From: Tragulus kanchil
Lineage: Eukaryota > Chordata > Mammalia > Artiodactyla > Tragulidae
DNA: 64,000 nucleotides
Direction of reading: 5' to 3'
Assembly: GCA_022376925.1 (NCBI GenBank)
Contig: JAIOJX010000025.1
Coordinates: forward strand, 99,165,608 to 99,229,607
In this document: piece after piece, positions 1-9,612 of the stretch
How positions within the stretch are numbered: the first letter of the stretch is position 1
Layout: each line of letters opens with the position of its first letter
Position numbers and translations under genes: made by a program
The notes under the pieces: model-generated
Seen by the model: the letters and a program-made list of their open reading frames with translations, nothing else
What the model was told of the DNA's origin: nothing
Databases searched by the model: none

Positions 1-1009
1 ATCCATATGACATGGCACCTAGCTCAAGGGGCTCACAGCCAAATTACAGGAGAAATTGATAGAAAGAAGTTATTATATTATAATGTAATAAAAAGAAATA
101 TCCAAAAATGGAGTAAATTTACCATGAGAATGTAATCCCTAATTCCAAACTCATGACAAAAAACCCTTTCAGGCCTTGATTTTGTATTATTTCCTCTTTT
201 TGAATGTCAGGACTTTTCCATATCTAATTTTTTATTCAAGGGGAAAATGTATGAGAGCTTGTTAGTTCACTTCTCTACTATTTGTGATCAGCTTCTAACC
301 TAAGCATTGCTTGCCCCCCCAGCTGACTCTAATTTCCTTTTATCCTACAGAATAAATTTCAGTTTATTGACCCTCCTGTACTCAGCCAACCTCCCTTTTG
401 CTCATGATATTGTCCTTGACTTTTTATGTTTTTCTAGTCCTGGGAGATTATAAATTCCTTTAGGGGCAAGACCATTCCCATTTCATTCAGCGTGGAAACC
501 CATCTTATGACTCTGGAACTTAATTTATACTCATTGAGTCAATAGTGAGTGAGACTCAGTGTAAGAAGCCTCGGGAGCATGATGACTCAGTCTGCCTGGT
601 AGAACCACAGAAACACTGGAAGTTAACAAAGCGTGTATTGCTGTAGCTCATGGCATTGCTCTAAGTAACAGTTTTCTTATATTGTTTTTTTGGCCTGTAT
701 ACAATTTATAATGGAGAAAGAAAGAATGTTATCTACCATTAAACTATGTGTTCTTGGAGCTTCTTAAATTTGGTCTGTGTCCCATTGAAAAAAATCAGAT
801 AAAATGCACTGACTCTCTTACATTCTCACCTTTCAAATGTACTTGTGCTCATATATGTTTGTATATAGTTTCTAGGATTCCACAGACATTTTAAAACCCA
901 TTGAGACTTCAGCACAAAACCTGATTTTTTGGAGCATCATCTTTCTCATTTCTGTGTGCCTGAACACAGCTCGTGGAGTCAGTGGACTGAGTTTTCCTAC
1001 ATGCGTGCA
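1..1009. other. Gene-free AT-rich sequence, possible L2 scraps
   Basis: No coding signal or structured RNA is visible. The stretch around 430-500 (a 'ttaggggcaagacc' core) resembles the 3' end of an L2 LINE, whose consensus reads roughly 'ccttgagggcagggac'. This match is weak. The remainder looks like old unique DNA. Confidence 0.4.
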
Positions 1010-1225
1010 TGCATGCTAAGTCACTTTAGTTGTGTTCAATTCATTGTGAGCCTATGGACTGTAGCCTGACAGGCTCCTCTGTCCATGGGATCCTCCAGGC
1101 AAGAATACTGGAGTGGGCTGCAATACCATCCTCCAGCAGATCTTACCAACCCATGGATAGAATCCATGTCTCTTATGTCATCTCATTGGCATGTTCTTAA
1201 CCACTAGAGTCACCTGGGAAGTCCC
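1010..1225 (-). mobile_element. Bov-tA SINE, antisense
   Basis: Read on the minus strand this is a near-complete Bov-tA: a tRNA(Glu)-derived head (its end 'gggaagtccc' lies at the right) joined to a Bov-A unit (the 'gctaagtcac' end lies at the left). The landmark 'caggcaagaatactggagtg' sits near 1097. Bov-tA elements are non-autonomous, mobilised by Bov-B, and are ruminant markers. This copy is well diverged. Confidence 0.9.
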
Positions 1226-1257
1226 AGCTTTCTTATACCCAATATTAATCTACAGAA

Positions 1258-1480
1258 TTAGAAGGCAGCACTTATGTGCCTAGCATATTGTTTCATTTAA
1301 TCATGATAACCCACTTTTGAGATAGGTCAGCTTTCCTTCCTCAGTTTGCCGATGAGGACACTGCACACTAGAGAGGTTACATAATTTGGTAAAAACTTCA
1401 CAGCTTATAAGGGGTAGAGCGGAAACTCAAAGCCTGGCAGTCTGGCTCCTGGATCCTGCTCTCATCCAATATTCCATACT
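1258..1480 (-). mobile_element. MIR SINE, antisense
   Basis: The order of landmarks matches reverse-complement MIR: 'tttaatcatgataaccc', then 'ccgatgaggacactg', 'agagaggttacataat', and finally the 'gcctggcagtctggctcc' segment. MIRs are ancient tRNA-derived SINEs found across mammals. The copy is heavily mutated. Confidence 0.75.
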
Positions 1481-1577
1481 GGTTCACTTGACTCATTACA
1501 TCTTCTCCGTGTCTTACCAAGAAGTAAGAATGCCTATACCCATTTTACAGTTCAAGAACCTCAAGTGCAGCAAGTCT

Positions 1578-1660
1578 TAGGGTTGGTCAAAAAGATTGTG
1601 TGGCTTTTTTCATTAAAATCTTATACTAAAACTTGAATGATCTTTTTGGTCCACCCAATA
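1578..1660. mobile_element. Short mariner-derived MITE with TA target site
   Basis: The left end 'gggttggtcaaaaagatt' and the right end 'gatctttttggtccaccca' form imperfect terminal inverted repeats of about 18 bp. TA dinucleotides flank both ends (1578-1579 and 1659-1660). The termini match the 'gggttggccaaaaagt' type of bovine mariners. At about 80 bp it is an internally deleted, non-coding copy. Confidence 0.75.
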
Positions 1661-1840
1661 CAATGAACTATTTTAAGTCATTTACATACTTATTTGTGGT
1701 AGATCTTGAATATGAACCTAGATGGATCTTACTCCAAAAACCATGGCATTTATACTATATCCAACTTCTAAGCATCTGCACTTGGTCAGCGTCCCCTCTG
1801 TAAGGACAAAGATAGGAAAATGTCAAAGTAGGGTTGCTGG

Positions 1841-1905
1841 TGGAGCCTGGTGAGCTACAGTCCATGGTCTCTCAAAGAGTGGGACATGGATTGGCTAACA
1901 GACAC
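1841..1905 (+). mobile_element. Bov-A unit fragment
   Basis: The run 'gagcctggtgagctacagtc' followed by 'aaagagtgggacatg' matches the 3' Bov-A part of Bov-tA. The tRNA head is absent, so only about 65 bp remain. Confidence 0.6.
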
Positions 1906-2001
1906 AGAAACACACAAAGGGCTGTTTGAGCTACTATGTTTTAAGCTGTTTGGTTTGTGTGTGTGTGTGTATTTAGACAAAGAGCTAGAAAATTCCCTAA
2001 T

Positions 2002-2236
2002 ATGTGAACTTGTACATCTGTGTAGGAAAGTAGAGAGGGGGGATCAGAGCCAAAGAGGAGAGCATCAAAGCACAGAACTCCCCTACTTCAAAGTAAGAGT
2101 TATGAAGAGCCATCCTTAATGATCTCTCATTCTATATTATGTTGGATGTGAGCTGGGGAAAAATATTTTTGGAATTATCTTGCCTCGTTGTAAAGTTACA
2201 TTAAATTATTTTTCTCTTGGTAGAGTATATGTGTAT

Positions 2237-2267
<31 letters not shown>

Positions 2268-2442
2268 CACACACACATATTCAGTTATACTTAACTCTTA
2301 AAAGGTGGATTTTCAACTTAGATTCCTTGGTGAATAAAACTTAGTTGCACATTTTATGTTTTTTTTAAATTTATGCATAACAAGTTTATTCATTTTGACT
2401 CTTTTATTAATATAGTAGATTTTTTCTGTGGCTGAGCAAAAC

Positions 2443-2483
<41 letters not shown>

Positions 2484-3350
2484 TTAATTTATGCTCTTAA
2501 CCCATTAGATGTAATTTAGTATAAATTAATTATTTTATATATAGAGAGAAAACTCTAATATTCCTTATATGAAAACTATTAATTTAATATGAAAGACAAT
2601 CCAAATTAATGTTTTCCTATATTATGATAAAGTATTTTATATGTATGCTAAAAACATAATAAATACTTTTTGACTTGCAAACATCTTTTTATTTTAGATA
2701 CTTGGAATCTGATAAATGGAATTAGTACCCATAATTTTTTAGAGTTTTTTTGAAAGAGAATTTACATACCATAAAATTCATCCTTATAACTTGTACAATT
2801 CAGTATTTTTTTTAAGTTTATTCTTAGAGTTGTGCAGTCATCATCGCTGTCTGATTTTAGAGCAGTTTTATTGCCTCAGAAGATATCTTGAACCTATTAA
2901 CACTCATTGCTTATGCTTTCTTTCCTCCCCTTAGTTGTGCTTGCTCCTTACAAGTGCTGATCTACTTTCTGCATATGAATCTACCTATCCTAAACATTTC
3001 ACATAAATGGAATCATACAAAGCATGGCCTTTTGTGTCTGGCTTCCTTCACTGAGCATGATGTTGTCAGTCTTTAACCATGTTGTACCTAATTCGTTTTG
3101 GGGTCCAAATAATATTCCATATGTGGACTTGTACATCTGTGTAGGAAAGTAGAGGGGATCAGAGCCAAAGAGGAGAGCATCAAAGCACAGAACTCCCTAC
3201 TTCAAAGTAAGAGTTATGAAGAGCCATCCTTAATGATCTCTCATTCTATATTATGTTGGATGTGAGCTGGGGAAAAATATTTTTGGAATTATCTTGCCTC
3301 GTTGTAAAGTTACATTAAATTATTTTTCTCTTGGTAGAGTATATGTGTAT

Positions 3351-3381
<31 letters not shown>

Positions 3382-3556
3382 CACACACACATATTCAGTT
3401 ATACTTAACTCTTAAAAGGTGGATTTTCAACTTAGATTCCTTGGTGAATAAAACTTAGTTGCACATTTTATGTTTTTTTTAAATTTATGCATAACAAGTT
3501 TATTCATTTTGACTCTTTTATTAATATAGTAGATTTTTTCTGTGGCTGAGCAAAAC

Positions 3557-3597
<41 letters not shown>

Positions 3598-4240
3598 TTA
3601 ATTTATGCTCTTAACCCATTAGATGTAATTTAGTATAAATTAATTATTTTATATATAGAGAGAAAACTCTAATATTCCTTATATGAAAACTATTAATTTA
3701 ATATGAAAGACAATCCAAATTAATGTTTTCCTATATTATGATAAAGTATTTTATATGTATGCTAAAAACATAATAAATACTTTTTGACTTGCAAACATCT
3801 TTTTATTTTAGATACTTGGAATCTGATAAATGGAATTAGTACCCATAATTTTTTAGAGTTTTTTTGAAAGAGAATTTACATACCATAAAATTCATCCTTA
3901 TAACTTGTACAATTCAGTATTTTTTTTAAGTTTATTCTTAGAGTTGTGCAGTCATCATCGCTGTCTGATTTTAGAGCAGTTTTATTGCCTCAGAAGATAT
4001 CTTGAACCTATTAACACTCATTGCTTATGCTTTCTTTCCTCCCCTTAGTTGTGCTTGCTCCTTACAAGTGCTGATCTACTTTCTGCATATGAATCTACCT
4101 ATCCTAAACATTTCACATAAATGGAATCATACAAAGCATGGCCTTTTGTGTCTGGCTTCCTTCACTGAGCATGATGTTGTCAGTCTTTAACCATGTTGTA
4201 CCTAATTCGTTTTGGGGTCCAAATAATATTCCATATGTGG
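2002..4240 (+). repeat. Tandem duplication TD1 (period about 1114 bp)
   Basis: Copy 1 is about 2002-3120 and copy 2 about 3121-4240, head to tail. The offset is 1119 bp at the left edge and 1114 bp after the first 60 bases. The few differences I saw (a shortened G run, one lost C and small losses) sit close to the join. The internal (TG)18 tract is the same length in both copies (2447-2482 and 3561-3596). Both edges contain 'atatgtg', so the join shows 7 bp of microhomology. A short CA/TA microsatellite (about 2225-2280) is also copied to about 3340-3395. Confidence 0.97.
2447..2482 (+). repeat. (TG)18 microsatellite, copied at 3561-3596
   Basis: A pure TG dinucleotide tract of 36 bp. The TD1 second copy holds an identical-length tract. 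Equal length at such a mutable locus argues that the two copies are effectively the same sequence. Confidence 0.95.
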
Positions 4241-4481
4241 ATTTACCATATGTTATTTATTCATTCTTTAATTACTGGGCATTTGAATTATTTCTAGTTT
4301 TTAGCAATTTTTAAAAACCTTGCTATGAAGATTTACGTACAGCTTTTGTGTGGAGACATAGTTTCCATTCTCTTGGATATATGCTTAAGATTGAAATTGT
4401 TGGGTCATAGGTTAACACTGCATTTACCTTTTAAATTGGGTTATTTGTCTTTTAATTGTTGAGTTGTAAGAGTCCTTGATG

Positions 4482-4758
4482 GGGCTTCTCTGGTGGTCCA
4501 GTGGGTAGAGACACTGCCTTGCAGTGCAAAGAGTGCCGGTTTGATCCCTGGTCTGGGAAGATCCCACATGCTGTGGAGCAGCTGGAGCAATGTGTCCAAC
4601 TACCGAGCTGGAGCTCTGGAGCGCATGCGCCCAGAGCCAGTGCTCTGCAGCGAGAGAGGCCACTGTGATGGGAGGCCCACACAGGCCAAAGAACAATGAT
4701 AGATGAAAAGAAATAATGAAAGACCAAATAGAAGTGGTCAGGAAAAAAAAAAAAAAAA
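4482..4758 (+). mobile_element. CHR-type tRNA(Glu) SINE
   Basis: It opens with the tRNA(Glu)-derived head 'gggcttctctggtggtcc', carries 'ggtttgatccctggtctggg' (B-box region), then a CHR-like body with 'gatgggaggcccacacaggc', and ends in a 16-nt A run (4743-4758). It is inserted in the antisense L1M. The body differs from Bov-tA, which has a Bov-A unit here. The tail 'ccaaagaacaa...atgaaagacca' is shared with the other CHR copies in the window. Confidence 0.85.
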
Positions 4759-4770
4759 CTTAAAAAAATA

Positions 4771-4888
4771 ATGTGTGATGGTCGGCAGGGGTGGGAAGGG
4801 GGTGATACACATATGACTAATCTGGGAACATACATATCTGTAAACAAAACTTTGTAATATTTAAAAGTAAAATGAAAGTTAAAAAAGT
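4771..4888 (+). mobile_element. L1 3' UTR tail, about 118 bp
   Basis: It matches the 3' end of the sense L1 at 27690-27800: 'gtgatggtcggcaggggtgg', 'catatgactaatctggga' and 'aaagtaaaatgaaagtt'. It begins just after the A-rich tail of the SINE and ends in an A-rich run. 'ttaaaaaa' occurs on both sides, compatible with a severely 5'-truncated L1 inserted into the SINE tail. Confidence 0.75.
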
Positions 4889-5108
4889 GTTCTTTATATA
4901 CTCTTGCTGCAAGCTCCTTATTAGATATTTGATTAGCAGATGTGTTCTCCCATTCTGTAAGATGTCTTTCCACTTTTTTAAAGGTGTCTTATGAAGCGTG
5001 ACAATTTTTATTAATACATAGTCCAGTTTGTTTAGCTTTTCTAAGTTGTGCTTTTGGTGTCATATCTAAAACACTACTGCCTAATTTAAGGTCCTCAAAA
5101 ATTTACTT

Positions 5109-5480
5109 CTATAGGATTAGGACCCCACCCTTATGACTTAACTTTAATTACTTGCTTCCCAGGAGATGCTAGTTGTAGAGAATCCACCTGCCAATCCAGG
5201 GAACATAAGAGACATAGTTTATATCCCTGGATCGGGAAGATCCCCTAGAGGAGGCCACGGCAACCCATCCCAGTGTTCTTGCTTGGAGAAACCCTTGGAC
5301 AGAGAAGCCTGAGGGGCAATGGTCCATAGGGTGACAAAGAGTAAGGCACAGCTGAAATGACTTAACATGCACATACTCACCTCCTTAAATACTGTATCAC
5401 CAAATACAGTCATATTGGAGTTAGAACTTCAGCTTATAAATTTGGGAGGAGTACAGATCAGTGTATAATGCCTTGTCTTA
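5109..5480 (-). mobile_element. MLT1-type MaLR LTR, antisense, split by Bov-tA; copy at 6378-6745
   Basis: 'aggattaggaccccaccctt' and 'aactttaattactt' to the left, then 'aaatacagtcatattggagt' and 'acttcagcttataaatt' to the right, match the reverse complement of an MLT1 LTR 5' region. A Bov-tA lies between the halves. Only LTR sequence is present and there is no internal coding region. The TD2 copy repeats the whole arrangement. Confidence 0.7.
5153..5366 (+). mobile_element. Bov-tA SINE, copy at about 6420-6630
   Basis: The head 'gcttcccaggagatgct', the 'cctggatcgggaagatccc' core and the Bov-A part 'gtccatagggtgacaaagag' occur in the expected order. It interrupts the antisense MLT1 LTR, so it is younger than that LTR. 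The duplicate in TD2 differs by a few small deletions. Confidence 0.9.
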
Positions 5481-5944
5481 TATAATGACTCTGGGATACT
5501 GAGGAAAATGCTCTTTATGATATCTACAAATGAAGGAAAAAATCATGTCATCTCTACCCATTTAACTTTTAAATATAAAATTAATATTAAACTATAATTT
5601 GTTTCAATAAACTTACACTGGCTTGTGTTTTAGGAGACTACAAATCCCATTAGTCAAGTCAAACACAAGCTTTGAAGCAACTAAGAAATTTCAGAATGAG
5701 GAAAATTTTTCTGGTAGCAATTAGAAAAATATGATTTTTCTTCAGTACCTCTTTCATTCAGTTCTTCATTCCATTCACATAAGATTCGTTTGGAAGCATT
5801 TCCTGGTACAGCTAAACAAGTTAAGTCTGATTTTGAATGTTTCTGACTTGGCTTCTATGTTCTCGCACCCACAGGAAATTCCTCCCTCCAATCACTAAAC
5901 TTGCAGAATCTTTTCTTCACTCCAGTGGGACAAATTTAAATAGG

Positions 5945-6110
5945 GCTATTGTGAGCAAGTGCAAATAGAATGGAACCTTAGGTTCAAATCTGGGCTATCC
6001 TTTTTACTAAACAGGTTGACATTGAGCCATTTACCTCATCTTGTGCTTCATTATCTTGTGTTTAGAATCAAGATAGCAAATCCACCACATATGGTGAATG
6101 CGGATATTAA
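5945..6110 (+). mobile_element. MIR-like SINE, copy at 7212-7377
   Basis: 'ggttcaaatctgggctatcc' followed by 'ttgagccatttacctcatct' and a degraded 'gtgcttcattatc' segment follow the MIR core order (tRNA B-box region, then 'gaccttgggcaagtt', then 'cctcagtttcctcat'). Divergence is high. Confidence 0.5.
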
Positions 6111-7824
6111 AAGAAAGATAACCTATACGAGAGCCTGTGGCATTGCTGGATGCAACTTATGTAATGCTTGCTGTGTTCTTGGTTTGTTGATCTATTTTAT
6201 GTTCATCCTCCTACTCTGGATATAAGGGTTCCACTTCCTCTTCCAACTTATTTCCTACCAGTCTCATCCTCTCTTAATATGAGGGCTGTCTTCTTTCCTG
6301 CCCAGCTCACTCCTACTTCAAGACTTAGTTTTCTTCTCTCTGGACTCTTTAGGTGCCATTTTAAGGTCCTAAAAACTTCTATAGGATTAGGACCCCACCC
6401 TTGACTTAACTTTAATTACTTGCTTCCCAGGAGATGCTAGTTGTAGAGAATCCACCTGCCAATCCAGGGAACATAAGAGACATAGTTTATATCCCTGGAT
6501 CGGGAAGATCCCAGAGGAGGCCACGGCAACCCATCCCAGTGTTCTTGCTTGGAGAAACCCTTGGACAGAGAAGCCTGAGGGCAATGGTCCATAGGGTGAC
6601 AAAGAGTAAGGCACAGCTGAAATGACTTAACATGCACATACTCACCTCCTTAAATACTGTATCACCAAATACAGTCATATTGGAGTTAGAACTTCAGCTT
6701 ATAAATTTGGGAGGAGTACAGATCAGTGTATAATGCCTTGTCTTATATAATGACTCTGGGATACTGAGGAAAATGCTCTTTATGATATCTACAAATAAAG
6801 GGAAAAAAATCATGTCATCTCTACCCATTTAACTTTTAAATATAAAATTAATATTAAACTATAATTTGTTTCAATAAACTTACACTGGCTTGTGTTTTAG
6901 GAGACTACAAATCCCATTAGTCAAGTCAAACACAAGCTTTGAAGCAACTAAGAAATTTCAGAATGAGGAAAATTTTTCTGGTAGCAATTAGAAAAATATG
7001 ATTTTTCTTCAGTACCTCTTTCATTCAGTTCTTCATTCCATTCACATAAGATTCGTTTGGAAGCATTTCCTGGTACAGCTAAACAAGTTAAGTCTGATTT
7101 TGAATGTTTCTGACTTGGCTTCTATGTTCTCGCACCCACAGGAAATTCCTCCCTCCAATCACTAAACTTGCAGAATCTTTTCTTCACTCCAGTGGGACAA
7201 ATTTAAATAGGGCTATTGTGAGCAAGTGCAAATAGAATGGAACCTTAGGTTCAAATCTGGGCTATCCTTTTTACTAAACAGGTTGACATTGAGCCATTTA
7301 CCTCATCTTGTGCTTCATTATCTTGTGTTTAGAATCAAGATAGCAAATCCACCACATATGGTGAATGCGGATATTAAAAGAAAGATAACCTATACGAGAG
7401 CCTGTGGCATTGCTGGATGCAACTTATGTAATGCTTGCTGTGTTCTTGGTTTGTTGATCTATTTTTATGTTCATCCTCCTACTCTGGATATAAGGGTTCC
7501 ACTTCCTCTTCTAACTTATTTCCTACCAGTCTCATCCTCTATTAATATGAGGGCTGTCTTCTTTCCTGCCCAGCTCACTCCTACTTCAAGACTTTTATGT
7601 GCTTTTCCTTCTCTCTGGACTCTTTAGGTGCCAGGCTTTTGCAGATTCTTCTTCTTACCCCTTTGGCCTGCACAAAAATTACCTCTTCTTGTGGCATCAC
7701 ATCCACTTGTTCTAAGAAGCATATGCCTTCCTTTTCACCCATAACCCTAGACTCAATACCTCTTTATCCTTCATCTTGATAAATTTCAATCACTTTTCAT
7801 GATCTTAAATGTTTGTTGGGTCTC

Positions 7825-7942
7825 TTCTACACTAGATATATTAATATTGCTGGGATAGAGACATTGCCTGACTTAATATTCTGGACATATGAGGGTTTGA
7901 CAATAAATATCTACTTAATTACATATGAATGAATGAATCAAT
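7825..7942 (+). mobile_element. L2 LINE 3' end
   Basis: 'gacattgcctgacttaatat' and 'acaataaatatctacttaat', with a terminal 'gaatgaatgaatca', match an L2 3' terminus, which ends in short 'tgaa'-type repeats. About 300 bp upstream may also be L2 but cannot be aligned by eye. Confidence 0.6.
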
Positions 7943-8224
7943 CTACACATGTAAAACCAAATAAATAACAATTTAAATATCTTCTATCTAACTTAGCAGG
8001 GTAATTTATCCATTGGGCTGTGAAAAGAGGTAATTCTCTAAATTTACACATAAAAGATAAAATGGTCCAGAAAAGTTCCAGGTGACTATGAAAGAAGACA
8101 AGGAATCAAAATGTATTACAGTAAGCTTGCAATGTAAGTAAAACACATGGTTACTTAAGACCTGTTATCTGACATTTTATGGATATATCCATGTAACAAA
8201 ATATTTTTATCTGTTATGAAAGAA

Positions 8225-8436
8225 AAGTGAAAGTGTTAGTCATTCAGTCCTGTTTGACTCTTTTTAACCCCATGGACTGTAGCCCACCAGGCTCCTCTGT
8301 CCATGGAATTCTTCCGGCAAAAATAATGGAGTGGGTTGCCATTACCTTCTCCAGGGGATCTTCCTAACCCAAGAATCAAACCCGTGTCTCCCACATTGCA
8401 GGCAGATTCTTTACTGTATGAGCCATCAGGAAAGCC
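8225..8436 (-). mobile_element. Bov-tA SINE, antisense
   Basis: Minus-strand order is head ('gagccatcaggaaagccc' at the right end), 'tctccaggggatcttcc', 'ataatggagtgggttgcc' and the Bov-A unit with 'ccatggactgtagcccacca'. It is followed directly by a TG microsatellite at 8439-8468. Confidence 0.9.

Positions 8437-8438
<2 letters not shown>

Positions 8439-8468
<30 letters not shown>
8439..8468 (+). repeat. (TG)n microsatellite
   Basis: About 15 uninterrupted TG units abut the antisense Bov-tA. Confidence 0.9.
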
Positions 8469-8470
<2 letters not shown>

Positions 8471-9612
8471 ATATGTCCTGGAAACCCCAGATATATAAAT
8501 ATCTGTTATATTTTGCTGAAAATCTGATACTGCAACATACTGCTGTCATTCTCATTCCAAAAGTCTAGCTATAGGTTGAGGGTAACAATTAGATCTACCA
8601 TGGGATATACTGCATATTTAGTTTCCTTTTGATGTAAGATGTCAGAAGATCCTTTGACAAACAATAGTGGAAGCTTAAGGTGATTTTGCTGACTCAAATC
8701 TGTATTATGTGTTGCACAAACTAAGACATCAAAGCCTTGTTAAATGCTGGTGAAAATCCTAGGAGAAGCAATTGCATATTAGCCATACGAACAACTCCTC
8801 TAACTAGTCATATACTGAAATTGGAGTTTAATTATTCATTTCAGTTATTAATTATTAATTTTAAAAATTGCTTTCTCTTATTTCTGGCTCAAGTGAAAAG
8901 AAAAATAACACACTGAGAGAGTAACATCAGACTAAAAGAAAGGAAAATAAAATGAGAGAGAAAACTGTGGTGAGAACTTTTGCTTCCCAAGACACTTAAT
9001 ATGCTCATTAATTTCTCCCCTAAATGTAAAAAATCACTAATTAGTGGCATTTCTTAATGAAAAGAGTGTCAGAGTATATTACTTTCTGTTTTCACTAGAG
9101 GTGTATAAGGGTGTTCTGTCTGTTTTTAGTTCAATAGCTTCCCAGTAGATGGCACCATTGTGACTCAGTGTTGCTGCATCTTGATAAGGAAGTGTCATGA
9201 AAACATTTTCAATTTCAAAGCATTTATAAATAGTGAGATATAGTAGCACTTGCTGTGTTGCTTTTAGAAACAGATACGCCTACAATATCTAGAAAGTCAA
9301 CTGCTGAAAATCCAATAAACATCGCAAGAATTCCCAATGTGTGTATGTAACTTTTCATATCTGATGGTTTTCGTAATTTTAAGTTTAAAAATTATTTGAA
9401 ACAATTTTATGAAGAATGTGAACACGGACACAGACACATGTGCATATTTAATCACTCTCATAAATTCTGAAACCTTTCACAGGGTCTCTTTTAACTCCTC
9501 ATATTCATGCGCACTTTCCGCATGCACTATAGCCATGTGGAAGCAAGAGTATGAGGATCGATAAAGGTAACACTTTATATGTAGACAACTGCACGTCTAC
9601 CTCTGTGCATTA
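8469..9612. other. Gene-free, mostly unique sequence
   Basis: No gene or clear repeat is seen. A CTCF-like motif at 9142 is listed separately. The rest is AT-rich with no long open frame. Confidence 0.5.
9142..9155 (+). promoter_or_regulatory. Candidate CTCF core motif
   Basis: 'ccagtagatggcac' fits the CTCF core consensus CCASYAGRKGGCRS at every position. It lies in apparently non-repetitive DNA. A single motif match does not show occupancy. Confidence 0.35.

Larger units (their letters stand above)
2738..5110 (-). mobile_element. Old L1M LINE fragment, antisense, interrupted
   Basis: The sequence follows the reverse complement of an old mammalian L1 3' end. It has the 'cataccataaaattcatcc' block, then 'cataaatggaatcatacaaa', 'cttccttcactgagcatga', 'aataatattccatatg' and 'gttgggtcatagg'. 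After an interruption at about 4482-4888 it resumes with 'ttctcccattctgtaagatg' and 'ggtgtcatatctaaaac'. TD1 duplicates its left half. All frames are broken. Confidence 0.8.
5085..7632 (+). repeat. Tandem duplication TD2 (period about 1267-1275 bp)
   Basis: Copy 1 is about 5085-6357 and copy 2 about 6358-7632. The offset is 1275 bp at both edges and 1267 bp in the interior. The start of copy 2 lacks short stretches present in copy 1, and the end of copy 1 lacks bases present in copy 2. Most differences thus fall on the two sides of the join near 6357. The interior has only a few single-base or small indel changes. Confidence 0.97.
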
